The notes beneath the pieces were generated by a model. That model made no database searches. It worked only from the letters and a program-made list of their open reading frames with translations, and was not told the DNA's origin. The translations under genes were made by a program, and so were the position numbers. DNA of 64,000 nucleotides from Antedon mediterranea (lineage: Eukaryota; Echinodermata; Crinoidea; Comatulida; Antedonidae). Below, piece after piece: positions 31,681 through 42,224 of the stretch. Each line of letters starts with the position of its first letter. Position 1 is the stretch's first letter. The stretch spans positions 14,631,201 through 14,695,200 of the forward strand of contig NC_092670.1 in assembly GCF_964355755.1 (NCBI RefSeq), written 5' to 3'.

Positions 31681-31815
31681 CATCTCAAGGTGTTGCGATA
31701 TTGTAACGGATTGCGTAGATGATGAGTACATTTTGGTTGACCTTGGATCTATTGTAGGAGCACGCACGCGCAACATTATAAACCGCACAAATGAAGCTGA
31801 GCAAGAGTTGTGTAA
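31681..31815. repeat. Dispersed repeat, copy 2
   Basis: Same orientation match to 80-228 (TCTCAAGGTGTTGCGATATT, then GTAACGGATTG.GTAGATGAT and TTGACCTTGGAT). It directly abuts the end of the tandem repeat. Confidence 0.6.
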
Positions 31816-32040
31816 TTCACCCATTTATTTTATTTATTTATTTAACAACATATTTATACAAGATAATACACAATCAAGTAGAAATAAACTTGTTTTGCAT
31901 TGTGGCCCTGTCCATGTGCCTACAGTACATTTCGCACTCATAAAATGCCTGTTTTTGCTGCGAACGAAGTAGAAAAACTATTCTTGACAGAACATCAAAA
32001 GTTATAAGGAATTGAGATGAATTTGGAAAGTATCGGGCAA

Positions 32041-32458
32041 TACCGTAAAACCTCAAAAAAGGGCCAATGGCCTTTTTTTAAGGATTCTTGTGTGGGCTTT
32101 TTTTTCAAGATGGAATTCGAAATTACTTTTGAAAACTAAAAAGAGGGAGCTTTTTTTTTCGAAATTATTGCTGTACATTTTGTGAAAATGCTATACTATA
32201 ACAAAATGATTTTTCCCACTGCAAATTTCACAAATTTTGTCAACAAAGTATAAGATGCGATAAAAAACACCATTTGGAAAACAATAAACATAATATATGA
32301 TGATCATACATTTTAGTCTGCAGTTGGTATTAAGCGAAGCCCATCTATCTTGGAAAAGAACAGTAGACTTGATGTCCAGATGGGCTTCTTTTCGAGATTA
32401 CTTTTGCAATCTCTTTTCAAGAGTGTTTCTTGATCCTTCCTTTTTAGGTTTTACGGTA
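32041..32458. mobile_element. MITE with TACCGTAAAACCT ends
   Basis: A 418-bp element with terminal inverted repeats TACCGTAAAACCTCAAAAAA and, inverted, TACCGTAAAACCTAAAAAGG. A single related end occurs at 28282 (ATACCGTAAAACCTCGAAAG). The interior is non-coding. Confidence 0.75.
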
Positions 32459-32574
32459 CCGTATTCCGATTTGGATTTGATTTATAGAAATAAACACTGG
32501 GTTCCAAAAGGCCTCCCGATACTCGAGGTAATTGATAAATTGGGAATGCATGAGAAATAAAACAAGGCCAACAG

Positions 32575-32690
32575 CCATAAGTCGCGTGCTAAAACGCATA
32601 GTGATACCGAACCGACAGACAGACAGACCGACCGACCGACCGAAATAGTGAACTATAGAGTCGCGTCCACGCGAATAAAAATTAAAGACG
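32575..32690 (+). repeat. Short deleted copy of the GACC/GACA element
   Basis: Keeps both ends of the 20340-21055 element (AAGGCCAACAGCCATAAGTC..; ..ACTATAGAGTCGCGTCCACG) around a GACAGACAGACCGACC microsatellite, with the whole interior deleted. Confidence 0.8.
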
Positions 32691-32744
32691 AAACGGTAAC
32701 ATAAGTTTAGTTATATTGGAAATATTCTTTTTTCCAAACCAATA

Positions 32745-33139
32745 ATTAGTAAGTTAACCTTAACAGTTTCGCTGTCCTGATCGGACAGCTTCTTCAGAAA
32801 TAATGACGATCTATCATCAAACAGACTGACCTCTAGAGGGCCTATTCTGTTTAATGACAGGGTCATATACGTGACTGAGTTGGTGAGTGCCCTCGTCTCT
32901 TTTGATGATTTGGTTTCCTCGTCGGCGGATCCAGATGGCTTCTCTGATGCGTCGGTTGTTTGTATCTGGTTCCCTATCGATGATTTTAGGTTGTGTCCAG
33001 TCTATTATGTGATTTAACTTGACGGCATGATCTGCTATAGCTGATTTGCTCAGTTCATTTTTTGATTCTCGATGTGATTGACGAGTGAAGTTCTTTCTCT
33101 GTTGGGTTATCTTTTCTGTTTCTTTTCTATGTTCTTTTA
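32745..33139 (-). pseudogene. Penelope-like element GIY-YIG domain fragment
   Basis: On the minus strand a frame with no stops from 33139 to the tandem stops at 32819-32811 encodes SAIADHAVKLNHIIDWTQPK, then REPDTNNRRIREAIWIRR and DEGTHQLSHVYDPVI, the C-terminal part of the GIY-YIG endonuclease of Penelope-like retroelements. The 3' UTR carries a GCTGTCC / GGACAGC hairpin. The RT is absent. It is unrelated in detail to the fragment at 7390-7910. Confidence 0.75.
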
Positions 33140-33149
33140 ATCAACCTCA

Positions 33150-33560
33150 CTCACCATATTCATAAAATAGTGATCAAACTTCAACTTACAGGTAAGTCTC
33201 GTTTAATCTTTCTATTTTATTTCATATTTATTACGTTCGGTGCAAACTGAGATGTTTAAAGCCATCTCTGGTGAACATGATACATAAACAGTCAATCGTG
33301 ACATTAGTCAAATGCATCATGCTGTATTTTGTAATAATCTCTGAAGGTCTTTTCAGAATTCCAACCTGCGGCAGCCATAATTTCATTTATCGGGACTGAC
33401 ATACGCCCTGCTGCTGAAGAAGCTGCTGCTCTAGTAGAGTGTGCCTTAAACAAAGCGTCAACGCCGGATTCATGTAAAAACTCTTTTAACCATCGTAAAA
33501 CTGTATCTTTAGAAACGGGGTTGTATGGTTTTATGTAGCTTAACAAAAGTTGGTTATTAA
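33150..33560 (-). pseudogene. DIRS-like 3' fragment with tyrosine recombinase C-terminus
   Basis: The minus-strand frame 33555-33304 encodes the recombinase end with SKDTVLRWLKEF, AHSTR (His-x-x-Arg), AAGWNSEKTF (Trp) and RDYY (nucleophilic Tyr region). Downstream, 33155-33195 matches the internal complementary region of the full DIRS copy (CTTCAACTTACAGGTAAGTC). It is a truncated relative of the element at 43921-48889. Confidence 0.82.
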
Positions 33561-34235
33561 CACCTCTTTTGTTGTTGATTTAATGTTGTAGGAACACACA
33601 TATTTAAAGTGGTGACCCCGACGTGATTCGTATGGACTAGTGGAGTATTCATCTGTAGGCTGTACTTGTATGTAACATTTCTATTATTAATTATCGATAC
33701 TCGGCCTATCTAAGCCTATCCTGTATACGAGGCAGCAAACAGCATTGATCGTACTATATATATAGTACTACGTACAACTATTTTTTTAAACATTTCTGTT
33801 ACACAGTTTACTTTTAATTATAAGGTAGGCCTAAAACAATTATTAATTTTTTGAGGCGAAAATGGAAGATCCTCCTCCAGCCGAAGCAGCAGTTGCTGTG
33901 GATCAAGCGGGAGGTAATGCTGGGGTACCAGTCGCCACGCAACGCGCATTACCTTTAGCGGCATTTACCCTCAATTAAGCTACCACCATTTTGGGCTAAC
34001 GATCCCCGCGATATGGTTTGCCCATGTGGAAGCGCAGTTTGCAACTTGCAATATTACCACGGAAGCTACGAAATTTGCCTATATCGTGGCGTCGTTACAG
34101 CCTTCGATCGTCCAGGAGGTACGTGATCTGCTCTTAGCTCCTCCTGCTGAGGGTCCATACAGCAAGTTAAAGGAAGAGTTAATTAAGCGGACCTCCGATT
34201 CGGAGAAGAAACGGTTGCACCAACTGCTCACTACG

Positions 34236-35830
34236 CAGGGGTGGCGCCAGGATCTTCCCGACGCGGGGGCTACATTCCCCGACGAGGGGGCTATGCGAGC
34301 GAAGTGAGCATCACAAGGCTGGGGGACAGGGGGCCGCCAAGGGCCCCCGGTGGGGGTCCAGGGGGAGAAGCCCCGGGAGCAACGCGTTCTAGCGTCATTT
34401 GAGGTCATTTTAACCAGATTTAGTGTAGCCATTTTTTCCATTTTTTATAATGCATAAATAAAATACTGCGTGCAAAAAAACGATGCGCGATGACTGTTTC
34501 AATCCATATTTTTTCAATTTAAAAAATAAAAGTTCAAAGAAAATTTAGAAAAATAGAGTTGGAGGTCCTGGAAATTGGACTTATTATACTTCAAAACATG
34601 AAACAAAATATATAAGTCCCTATCATGGTTGTGACTGAGCTAAGAAATGTTTGAAAAATAGAGATGTTAGGTCCCGGAAAATGCACTTCTTGTACTTCGA
34701 AATATGACCAGCTTTATTGTTGGGGCTGAGCTAAGAAAATGTTTAAAACTAGAGCTGCAGGTCTTCAAAAAATTGCATTTTATACTTTGGAAACATCAGG
34801 CCCAGAGGCTTAAAAAAACGCAAGCGTAGACCTTTTTCAGTCGGGGAAATAAGTGTATTCCTCCCAAGTGTATGCCTGCGTACCATCTGGACTTCCGAGT
34901 GGTGAGAAATTCATGACATACAGCACATTGAAAATTTAATAACTTAGCTATAATAAGATGTTGGCTAAGCGAAAATGGCATGTTTTTTTGTTTAGTAATG
35001 GATGAAATATTTATTCTAGGTGCCCCACGGTACAGAAGGTTACTTGTAAATTAAAAAATTGGTGAACATACGAACAATTAACATAATTCGTTTTTGCTGT
35101 AGTAGTGTAGCGTACGTCGACACAGTACACGACGTAACCGTCGGTAAACTTCGCCTGGAAAATAACTACAGTACACATTTTGGTCCCTGGATGGAACATG
35201 ATATCACGACCCAACGTTGAACGATTCGTACAAAGGGATACCGCCAGACAAGTGCGTACCTAGCTAATGTTTAGTAGTAAGTTAGATCGCTGGCAATAAT
35301 GAATGCATATAAATTGCATAATAGCACTCTGACGTACTCTCACGGTCAATGAGACGTCGCGGTTTTCTAGGCGCTGAAGCTACCAAGTGAACGCGAACGT
35401 TTTTTACTGTATATTATATTCCCCGACAAAAAGTACCCGTGTTCCCTTCGGTAACCGTCGGTAAACTTCGCCTGGAAAATAACTACATTACACATTTTGG
35501 TCCCTGGATGGAACATGATATCACGCGTCTCGACCCAACGGTGAACGATTCGTACAAAGGGATACCGCCAAACAAGTGCGTACTAGCTATTGTTTAGTAG
35601 TTAGATCTCTGGCAATAATGAATGCATAAAAGTTCCCTCTCTGACGTACTCTCACGGTCAATGGAACGTCGTGGTTTTCTAGGCGCTGAAGCTATATGAA
35701 GTGAACGCGAACGTTTTTTACTGTATGTTTTATTCCCCGACAAAAAGTACCCGTGTTCCCCGACGGGGGGGCTAGGCTCCCCGACGAGGGGGCTAGAGCC
35801 CCCGTAGCCCCCCCGCTGGCGCCACCACTG
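34236..35830. mobile_element. hAT-like non-autonomous element with 8-bp TSD
   Basis: A 1595-bp insert begins CAGGGGTGGCGCCAG and ends with the inverted CAGTGGTGGCGCCAG, flanked by the 8-bp direct repeat TCACTACG (34228-34235 and 35831-35838). The 8-bp duplication and CAG-type ends fit the hAT superfamily. No transposase was found. It splits the Gypsy gag. Confidence 0.88.
35136..35760. repeat. ~310-bp tandem duplication inside the hAT element
   Basis: Two adjacent copies begin GTAACCGTCGGTAAACTTCG (about 35136 and 35448) and both end TTCCCCGACAAAAAGTACCC. They differ by scattered substitutions and small indels. Confidence 0.9.
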
Positions 35831-36490
35831 TCACTACGGAGGAATTGGGTGACAGAAAACCAACACAACTATTGCGCAAAATGTATCAGTTGTTAGACAG
35901 TCGCACATTAGAGGATTCGATCTTGAAACAGTTGTTCATTCAGCGATTGCCCAATAACGTGCAACTGATTTTAGCCGCAACAGGCGGAAACGTTACCGTC
36001 GCTCAGATAGCGGAATTAGCCGACAGAATTTGAGAGGTGTCTCCCAGCCAACCCAGAATAGCCGCAATCTCTAACCCGACAAGTGCTAACGCCGACCGAA
36101 ACGAAATTCAAACGCTACGAGCTGAAACTAACAAGTTGACCGCAATGGTATCATCCTTGGCAAACGATCAACATCGGGATATGAGCAGGAGCAGAAGCCG
36201 AAATCCGAACCGTTCTTCCAGTGCTAAACGAACACAAACCAATGAAAATGACTCCGAGCAGTGCTGGTATCACACCCGGTTTGGCAAGGCAGCACGTAGG
36301 TGCAGGTCGCCATGCAGTTTCCCAACTTCGAAAAGCTCCAAATAACTGCGACGAATTCGTCCGGCACCGTTTCTGATAGTCGCTTACTTCACATTTATGA
36401 TAGAGATACTGGACTAAAGTTTTTAGTAGATACGGGAGCCGAGATTGGCGTCTTTCCTGCAACAAAACAAGACCGTCAACAGCGAAAAAG

Positions 36491-37027
36491 TGATTTTGTT
36501 TTGCAAGCAGTTTTTTTTTTTTTATCTTATGTGGGTTCATCCCACTTTTATTTCCATACCACTGTTCTCTTTACATATATTTTTCACTATACACTATACA
36601 TATCATTATATTTACAATGTTTGTTTAATCATCTGTATACATATACTTATTTAAAGAGTTTTATTCATTTGTTTACATATTATCACATTGATTACATAGC
36701 TTCCTCTTTTTAAACATATTATCTGTAACACATTTTCATTAACAAGCTTATTTTTTTCTTACATAGTTGTTTTTGATTTTTTCATCTACCACATTTTCAT
36801 TTAACAATGCATATTCTCTGTTATACTCATTACTTACTAGATGTTTACTGTTAACATAATATTGTTCTCATTCTTTAACCTTAATATTAATATTTTTGTT
36901 CTTTAATGTTTACAAAACTTTTATTTCCAGCAGATCCTTTTTTGCATCTATAACTTCTTAAATTTTCATTTAACTTTTTTACTTTCTTCTCTTATGTGGA
37001 TTCATTCCACTTTTTTATTTCTTATTT

Positions 37028-37058
<31 letters not shown>

Positions 37059-37384
37059 CTATTTCCATATATTATTTTGTTTATACATACATTATCATTT
37101 AACCACATTGATTACATAGTTTCCTCTTTTTATACATATCTATAACACATTTTCATTAACAAAGCTTATTTTTTTCTTACATAGTTTTGTTTTTTTTTTC
37201 ATCTACATGCATATTTATTTCATACAATTATAATACGTTTATGTTTAATAAATCCATCCCATGGGTTTGTCCCATTTTATTTTTCTTTGGATTTATCTAT
37301 GCAAACATATTTTCATTTAAACAATGCTTATTCTCTGTTATACTAATTACTTACTAACTTTTTACTGTTAAACATTATATTTTC
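36491..37384. repeat. T-rich imperfect tandem duplication
   Basis: The blocks about 36515-36960 and 36985-37380 share, in order, TATGTGG.TTCAT.CCACTTT, TTGATTACATAG.TTCCTCT, ACACATTTTCATTAACAA and TTCTCTGTTATACT. A 26-base A run lies near 37032. It is non-coding. Confidence 0.7.
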
Positions 37385-37690
37385 CGATTTCTGTTTTCTT
37401 GACTTACTTTTCAACTCGAAATTACGTTATACGAGCACGTCGAAAGTGACAGGCTACGCACGTGTAAATTTAAAAAAAAAAAATGTTTTTAAACATTTCA
37501 ACATTTTTAAACATGTTCAGTAATTTCGGTCAGTATAGTTCACTATGTCGGTCGGTCGGTCTCTCTGTCGGTCGGTCGGTCTCTCTGTCTGTCTGTCTGT
37601 CGGTCTGTCTGTCGGTCCGGTATCACTATGCATTGTAGCACGCGACTTAATGGCTGTTGGCCTTGTTAAAATTCATTTTACTTTACACTA
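37385..37690 (-). repeat. Inverted partial copy of the GACC/GACA element
   Basis: Reverse complement of parts of 20340-21055 (CACGTGCGTAGCCTGTCACT and the CCGGACCGACAGACAG end), with expanded GTCG/GTCT microsatellites. Confidence 0.85.
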
Positions 37691-39284
37691 TTTATATAAT
37701 TGTATCAAACATAAATAAAAGCCCACACCACTATTCATTTCTAAATTTAAAACAATGTTGAACAATTTTTTTTTATAGATGTTATTTCATTTCATCAGAA
37801 AGTTTTATTTCAATTACGATCGCATAATTGAATTGCCTGTATTTCAGTTTAGTCAGTCTAAGATTAAATTCCGGCGTACGTTACTTTTTTTTAAACTATT
37901 TAATAATTGTGTATGTTGTTTTGTGTATTTTACCGGACCAGTAGGTTAATTGGAAGCGCCCATTCGGCTCACATAAGTAATCCATCTTTGTTGACAATAT
38001 CGGAGAATCGACAATCACCGCGTGGTGGCGAATCCCCAATTTTCAGATGGCCATAGATAACTTTTAAACAATTGTTCCATACATTAGAATATTTATATAT
38101 TATCATTCTTAAAAGTTTGGTTATGTTAAATACGAGTGGGATATTGTATCATTGATGCTCGCTGTTTAATATATAGTTGTTACTGTCCCTTTAATTGAAT
38201 TTGAATTAGAAACCAGGACATGGTACACAGTCCCGGTGTACAGTATCATAACTGAATAGGTATCTATTAAAGATGTTAATTAATTTAGGTTAGTATAGCA
38301 GTTATACAGTATCCTTTAGATTAGCATAATTACGTTACCTTTTTTGCTTGAACAGCTAAATACAATGTTTGTACGCCGTATTGCTATTTTTAATGTAGTC
38401 TAGATAATGTATTTTTTGGAATCTTTCACAGTTTTACCAATACTATATACTACGATATAACGCATAATAAACTTTAGTAACGTAACTTTATTATAAGTGT
38501 CTTTTATCTGGCTGCCTAGAATACGCGACCGTTATCAAGGGCAGCACACTCTGCCTGGGTGTAATTATTCGTAATGAATCTAGTATTTTTTGTTATTTAT
38601 AGATGACTATTTTTGTTTAAATGTATTTTCTTTTAGTTTTGTTTAGTTGAGGTGAGGACTCGCCATCTGGTCGCTCTTAATAAAAGGAAAAACACCTATA
38701 TTTCCAGTATAAAATATAAGTTTAGACTTATACATCATTATTACGGTAGGCCTATTCTAAAAATGCCTGGACAGTACAAATTAAACCCGTTATTGGTTAC
38801 ACTAATTGTAGCTCAAACACTCTTTATAAAATAGACCCTTGAGACAAACGATGTACATTCATTTAATGTTGCGATTACGTTTTTTCCGAACATGATCTGG
38901 ATTATGACTTAACTTTCCCATACTTTGTTAATTACTCATATTAATTTATCATATTTTTCAGAAACCTGCTCAAGTTCATGTAGGAGATGTAGGTGACAAC
39001 ATTAGACTGTACGTCTAGTTTTTAAAACATAAAGGGAACCGACAATGGAACTAGAAAACAATGATTTGTTAAGCCTTGTTTTAGACGAAATATTGATAGT
39101 ATATTCTTAGAAACATTAACAAAATAACGTAAGAGAGGCAAAGATCGTCCACAGATTGTGCAGAATTGTAATATTTTGATAATACGATGTAGTCATTAAA
39201 TTGGTGATTAAACAAGTCACACACTTATGCGTTTAAAGTCATGTGGCCATGGCCTACAGCGACAAGGTAAAGGAAACCTGTTTA
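37691..39284. other. Unassigned AT-rich stretch
   Basis: No coding family, element end or RNA gene recognised. Small open frames (for example 38652-38834) have no supporting features. Confidence 0.4.
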
Positions 39285-39327
39285 TGATGTTTTTAAAACG
39301 TTAAAATTAAAGATTATATAACACATG

Positions 39328-40158
39328 TGTACTGATTTCTAATCAGTAGGTTAATTTGTATAGCGCCATCGTGCGGGTCCTTTTGGACAGATATGAGAAC
39401 GTGATATTAATTGTTTGTTTAGAGGACATAATAATCAACAAAGTTGTTATGTTGAATTTGAGCTACGATACCGGAACCGGTAATGCTTTGTTATAGATGT
39501 TTTTAGCTTTAGTTATGATACATTTAATATTCGTGACTCCTTCTTGCTTAGGCAGATTGGCATTATTTAGATGGCGAGGTCGTTTAGACTCGCCGCCTAG
39601 AGCATGGAGGGTTGGAGTGGCATGGCCGGAGCAGGTTGTCATGGGTGTCGCTGTTCTGTGGAGCCCACCTTTATGCCCTCAGTTTGTTTGTTTACATTGT
39701 TTATTTAAATTGTTATTTACTGATTATTATCATTACGTTTACTGATAGCAGAATGATTGTAGAAGTTATGACGTGAACTTTAAGATTACTTTATAGTTAT
39801 TTAGTCTATTTAAGACATGCAAATTTGCATCATGTATCACACAGTTAGCTGCACGTCATGGTGTGTTGTGCACATCTGAGCGGTCGTTCCGCTTGACGAA
39901 GCATAGATTACGTCATGTATGGTTGAGATACGTCATTGTTCTCTTCCTAAGTTTTAATGTTGTATTTACCTCAGTTTGAGGTTGTATTTGCTGATTGCTA
40001 TTACTTGTTTGTTTTCAGTAATTTACGGCTAGAGGCTAGGAGGCTAGAGGCTAGAGATTAGAGGTTAGAGATAAATGAAGAAATAAAGGCTGTAATACAG
40101 CATAAATGAGCCAGTAAATTCGTCGGTAGCGTTTCATTCTTAAGTACGTGTACTTACA
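39328..40158 (+). repeat. BEL 5' LTR
   Basis: 831 bp, TGTACTG..TTACA. It contains the perfect palindrome ATGCAAATTTGCAT (39817-39830, two overlapping octamer motifs), CRE-like ACGTCA sites near 39912 and 39932, and AATAAA near 40083 as a likely polyadenylation signal. An 82-codon open frame occurs in both LTRs but resembles nothing known. Confidence 0.95.
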
Positions 40159-40202
40159 GTAAATTACGGAGGTATTTCAACCAATCCTGAAAGTGAAGCA
40201 AG

Positions 40203-42221
40203 ATGCCCGCTAGCACATCTGATCAAAAGGACAAGCTGAAACACTCCAGAAGAGTAAAAAGGGGAGCATTCACTAGAGCCTTAAATGTATTAAAAGCAGT
40301 GACAGCTGAAGAAAATGAGAAGGAAGTAGTAGAGAATGCTCTTGAAAGACTGCTAAATGCGTCTAATGGAGTAGAACAAGTTCATGATGCACTCGTTGCA
40401 ATACTTGACACTGAACCTGAATTAGAAGAAGCAGAAACGTATATTGAAACTGTGTTATTAGAGTTCACACAAGGTCTGCAAATAGGGAAAAAATATTTAG
40501 CAGATATCAAGGCAAGGGAGACATCAGTGGTGGATACTACTATCAGCAACAGGGAGGATGATGACCGAAACGTAAGCAGCAATGCAATTGCGAAATTCCT
40601 AATGAAGAAAGATTTGATCAGCAATGGTTTGATTAAATTTGATGACAGTCCATTAAATTACAGATCATGGATGGGTACGTTTAAGGCAATTGTCAAAGAG
40701 CTATCCTTGAGTGCACGAGAAGAGTGTGATTTGATGATTAAATGGCTAGGTCCTGAATCGAGGAAAATAGTAATGAGGTTAAGGGCGGTTCATCTAGACA
40801 ACCCTGAAAATGGCCTAAAGGACATGTGGAAACGCTTGAATGAAGAGTATGGTGCCCCAGAGTTGATTGAGAGTGTTCTATTAAAGAAATTAGAAACCTT
40901 CCCGAGGATCAAAGATGACCATCAGCTGAAGGAAATGTCAGACCTGTTAAGGGAAATTGAAGTAGCGAAATCAGATAAAAGACTACCAGGATTGGCCTGC
41001 TTTGATACCGCAAGGGGTGTCAATATGGTGACAGAAAAACTATCATACCAACTACAAGACCGGTGGCGTACAACCGGAGCAAGGTATAAAGCCGATAAAG
41101 ATGTGTCGTTCCCGCCATTCAATGTTTTTGTAGAGTTTGTTGCAAAAGAGGCCAAGGTACGTAACGACCCGTCATTTCAGATTACATCTGCATCAAAAAG
41201 CCGTGATAGCCATAAGGGAAATAAATCTGGTGATTCTGCAAGAGCTTATAGTACTCAGTCCAAGCAGAAAAGGTGTTTTTGTTGTGACGGAAATCACACA
41301 GTGGAAGGATGTGATAAATTTAAGGGTTTAGAATTGAAACAGCGAGAAGAGCTAATAAGAAGGAAAGGATTATGTAGAGGTTGCTTGAAAAAAGGGCACA
41401 TATGGAGAGAATGTAAGTGCCGAAGGATTTGTGATATATGTAAAGGCGAGCACCCTACTATCATGCATAGATTTTCAAACAGTACTGCTGAACCACCTGT
41501 AGTATCTTCAAACAGTGCAGCTGAACCACCTGTAGTATCTTCAAACAGCGCAGATAAACCACCTGTAGTATCTTCAAACAATTTGTGCAGCAATACATGT
41601 GACAATGAACAGTGTTGCTCTTCAATAGTGCCTGTGTGGATTGAATATGAGAAACAGGAAAGCATAACATACGCCCTTCTTGATGAGCAGTCAGACTCCT
41701 GTTTTATCTCAGCAAAACTTGCACAAGAATTAAAAACCAAGGGTGTCCGCATACAACTGGAAATATCAACAGTACTTACAAAGGGATGTGTTACTTCGGA
41801 GAAGATAAATGGTTTGAAGGTGAGAGGACTTAAAGAAGGGAAAACTATAAGTTTACCAGCAGCCTATACTCGGGATTCCATACCAGTATCAAGACACCAG
41901 ATTCCTACTCCAAACTCAGTGAATGGTTGGCAGCATCTACAGAAAATAAAAAATGACTTAAGTCCACTTCTTGATATTGAAGTTGGTCTAATAATAGGCC
42001 ACAATTGTTCTAGTGCACTGATGCCAAGGGAAGTGGTACAAGGTAATCATGACGAAGATCCGTACGCGATTAAGACCTTATTAGGATGGGGTGTGGTAGG
42101 TGTCATTAAGGCACGGAAGGGAGAACCCACCAACAATGTGAAGCAATTCTCCTTCAAAACAACTACTAAAGAAGTAATAAAGGTGCTGGAAAGAGATTTC
42201 TTGGATGATCGTATAAATTGA
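40203..42221 (+). CDS. BEL Gag-protease
   Basis: A 672-codon frame from the first Met after the LTR. It has an N-terminal capsid-like region (DUF1759 type, about residues 140-310), zinc-binding Cys/His clusters about residues 356-425 (CFCCDGNH, CRGCLKKGHIWREC, CDICKGEHPTIMH), three short SSNSAAEPPVV repeats, and a protease segment near residue 490 (LLDEQSDSCFIS, the A17 counterpart of D-S/T-G). It packages RNA and processes the polyprotein. It ends at a TGA (42219-42221), after which the same frame continues as RT. Confidence 0.92.
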   Translation: MPASTSDQKDKLKHSRRVKRGAFTRALNVLKAVTAEENEKEVVENALERLLNASNGVEQVHDALVAILDTEPELEEAETYIETVLLEFTQGLQIGKKYLADIKARETSVVDTTISNREDDDRNVSSNAIAKFLMKKDLISNGLIKFDDSPLNYRSWMGTFKAIVKELSLSAREECDLMIKWLGPESRKIVMRLRAVHLDNPENGLKDMWKRLNEEYGAPELIESVLLKKLETFPRIKDDHQLKEMSDLLREIEVAKSDKRLPGLACFDTARGVNMVTEKLSYQLQDRWRTTGARYKADKDVSFPPFNVFVEFVAKEAKVRNDPSFQITSASKSRDSHKGNKSGDSARAYSTQSKQKRCFCCDGNHTVEGCDKFKGLELKQREELIRRKGLCRGCLKKGHIWRECKCRRICDICKGEHPTIMHRFSNSTAEPPVVSSNSAAEPPVVSSNSADKPPVVSSNNLCSNTCDNEQCCSSIVPVWIEYEKQESITYALLDEQSDSCFISAKLAQELKTKGVRIQLEISTVLTKGCVTSEKINGLKVRGLKEGKTISLPAAYTRDSIPVSRHQIPTPNSVNGWQHLQKIKNDLSPLLDIEVGLIIGHNCSSALMPREVVQGNHDEDPYAIKTLLGWGVVGVIKARKGEPTNNVKQFSFKTTTKEVIKVLERDFLDDRIN

Positions 42222-42224
42222 AAA

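Larger units (their letters stand above)
33605..36490 (+). pseudogene. Gypsy retrotransposon 5' fragment (PBS, gag, protease)
   Basis: A primer-binding-like TGGTGACCCCGACGTGAT at about 33613 precedes a Met at 33861 and gag sequence (IVASLQPSIVQEVRDLL, KEELIKRTSDSEKKRLHQLL, then after a hAT insert RKPTQLLRKMYQLLDS and VTVAQIAELADRI). Near 36410-36460 the retropepsin motif FLVDTGAEIGVFPAT appears. The gag frame has at least one shift near 33970 and stops near 36030 and 36340. The RT, integrase and LTRs are missing; the 5' end abuts the DIRS fragment. Confidence 0.82.

Noticed and set aside
39497-39745. 82-codon open frame repeated at 51820-52068
   Set aside because: It is repeated only because it lies in both BEL LTRs; no family similarity.
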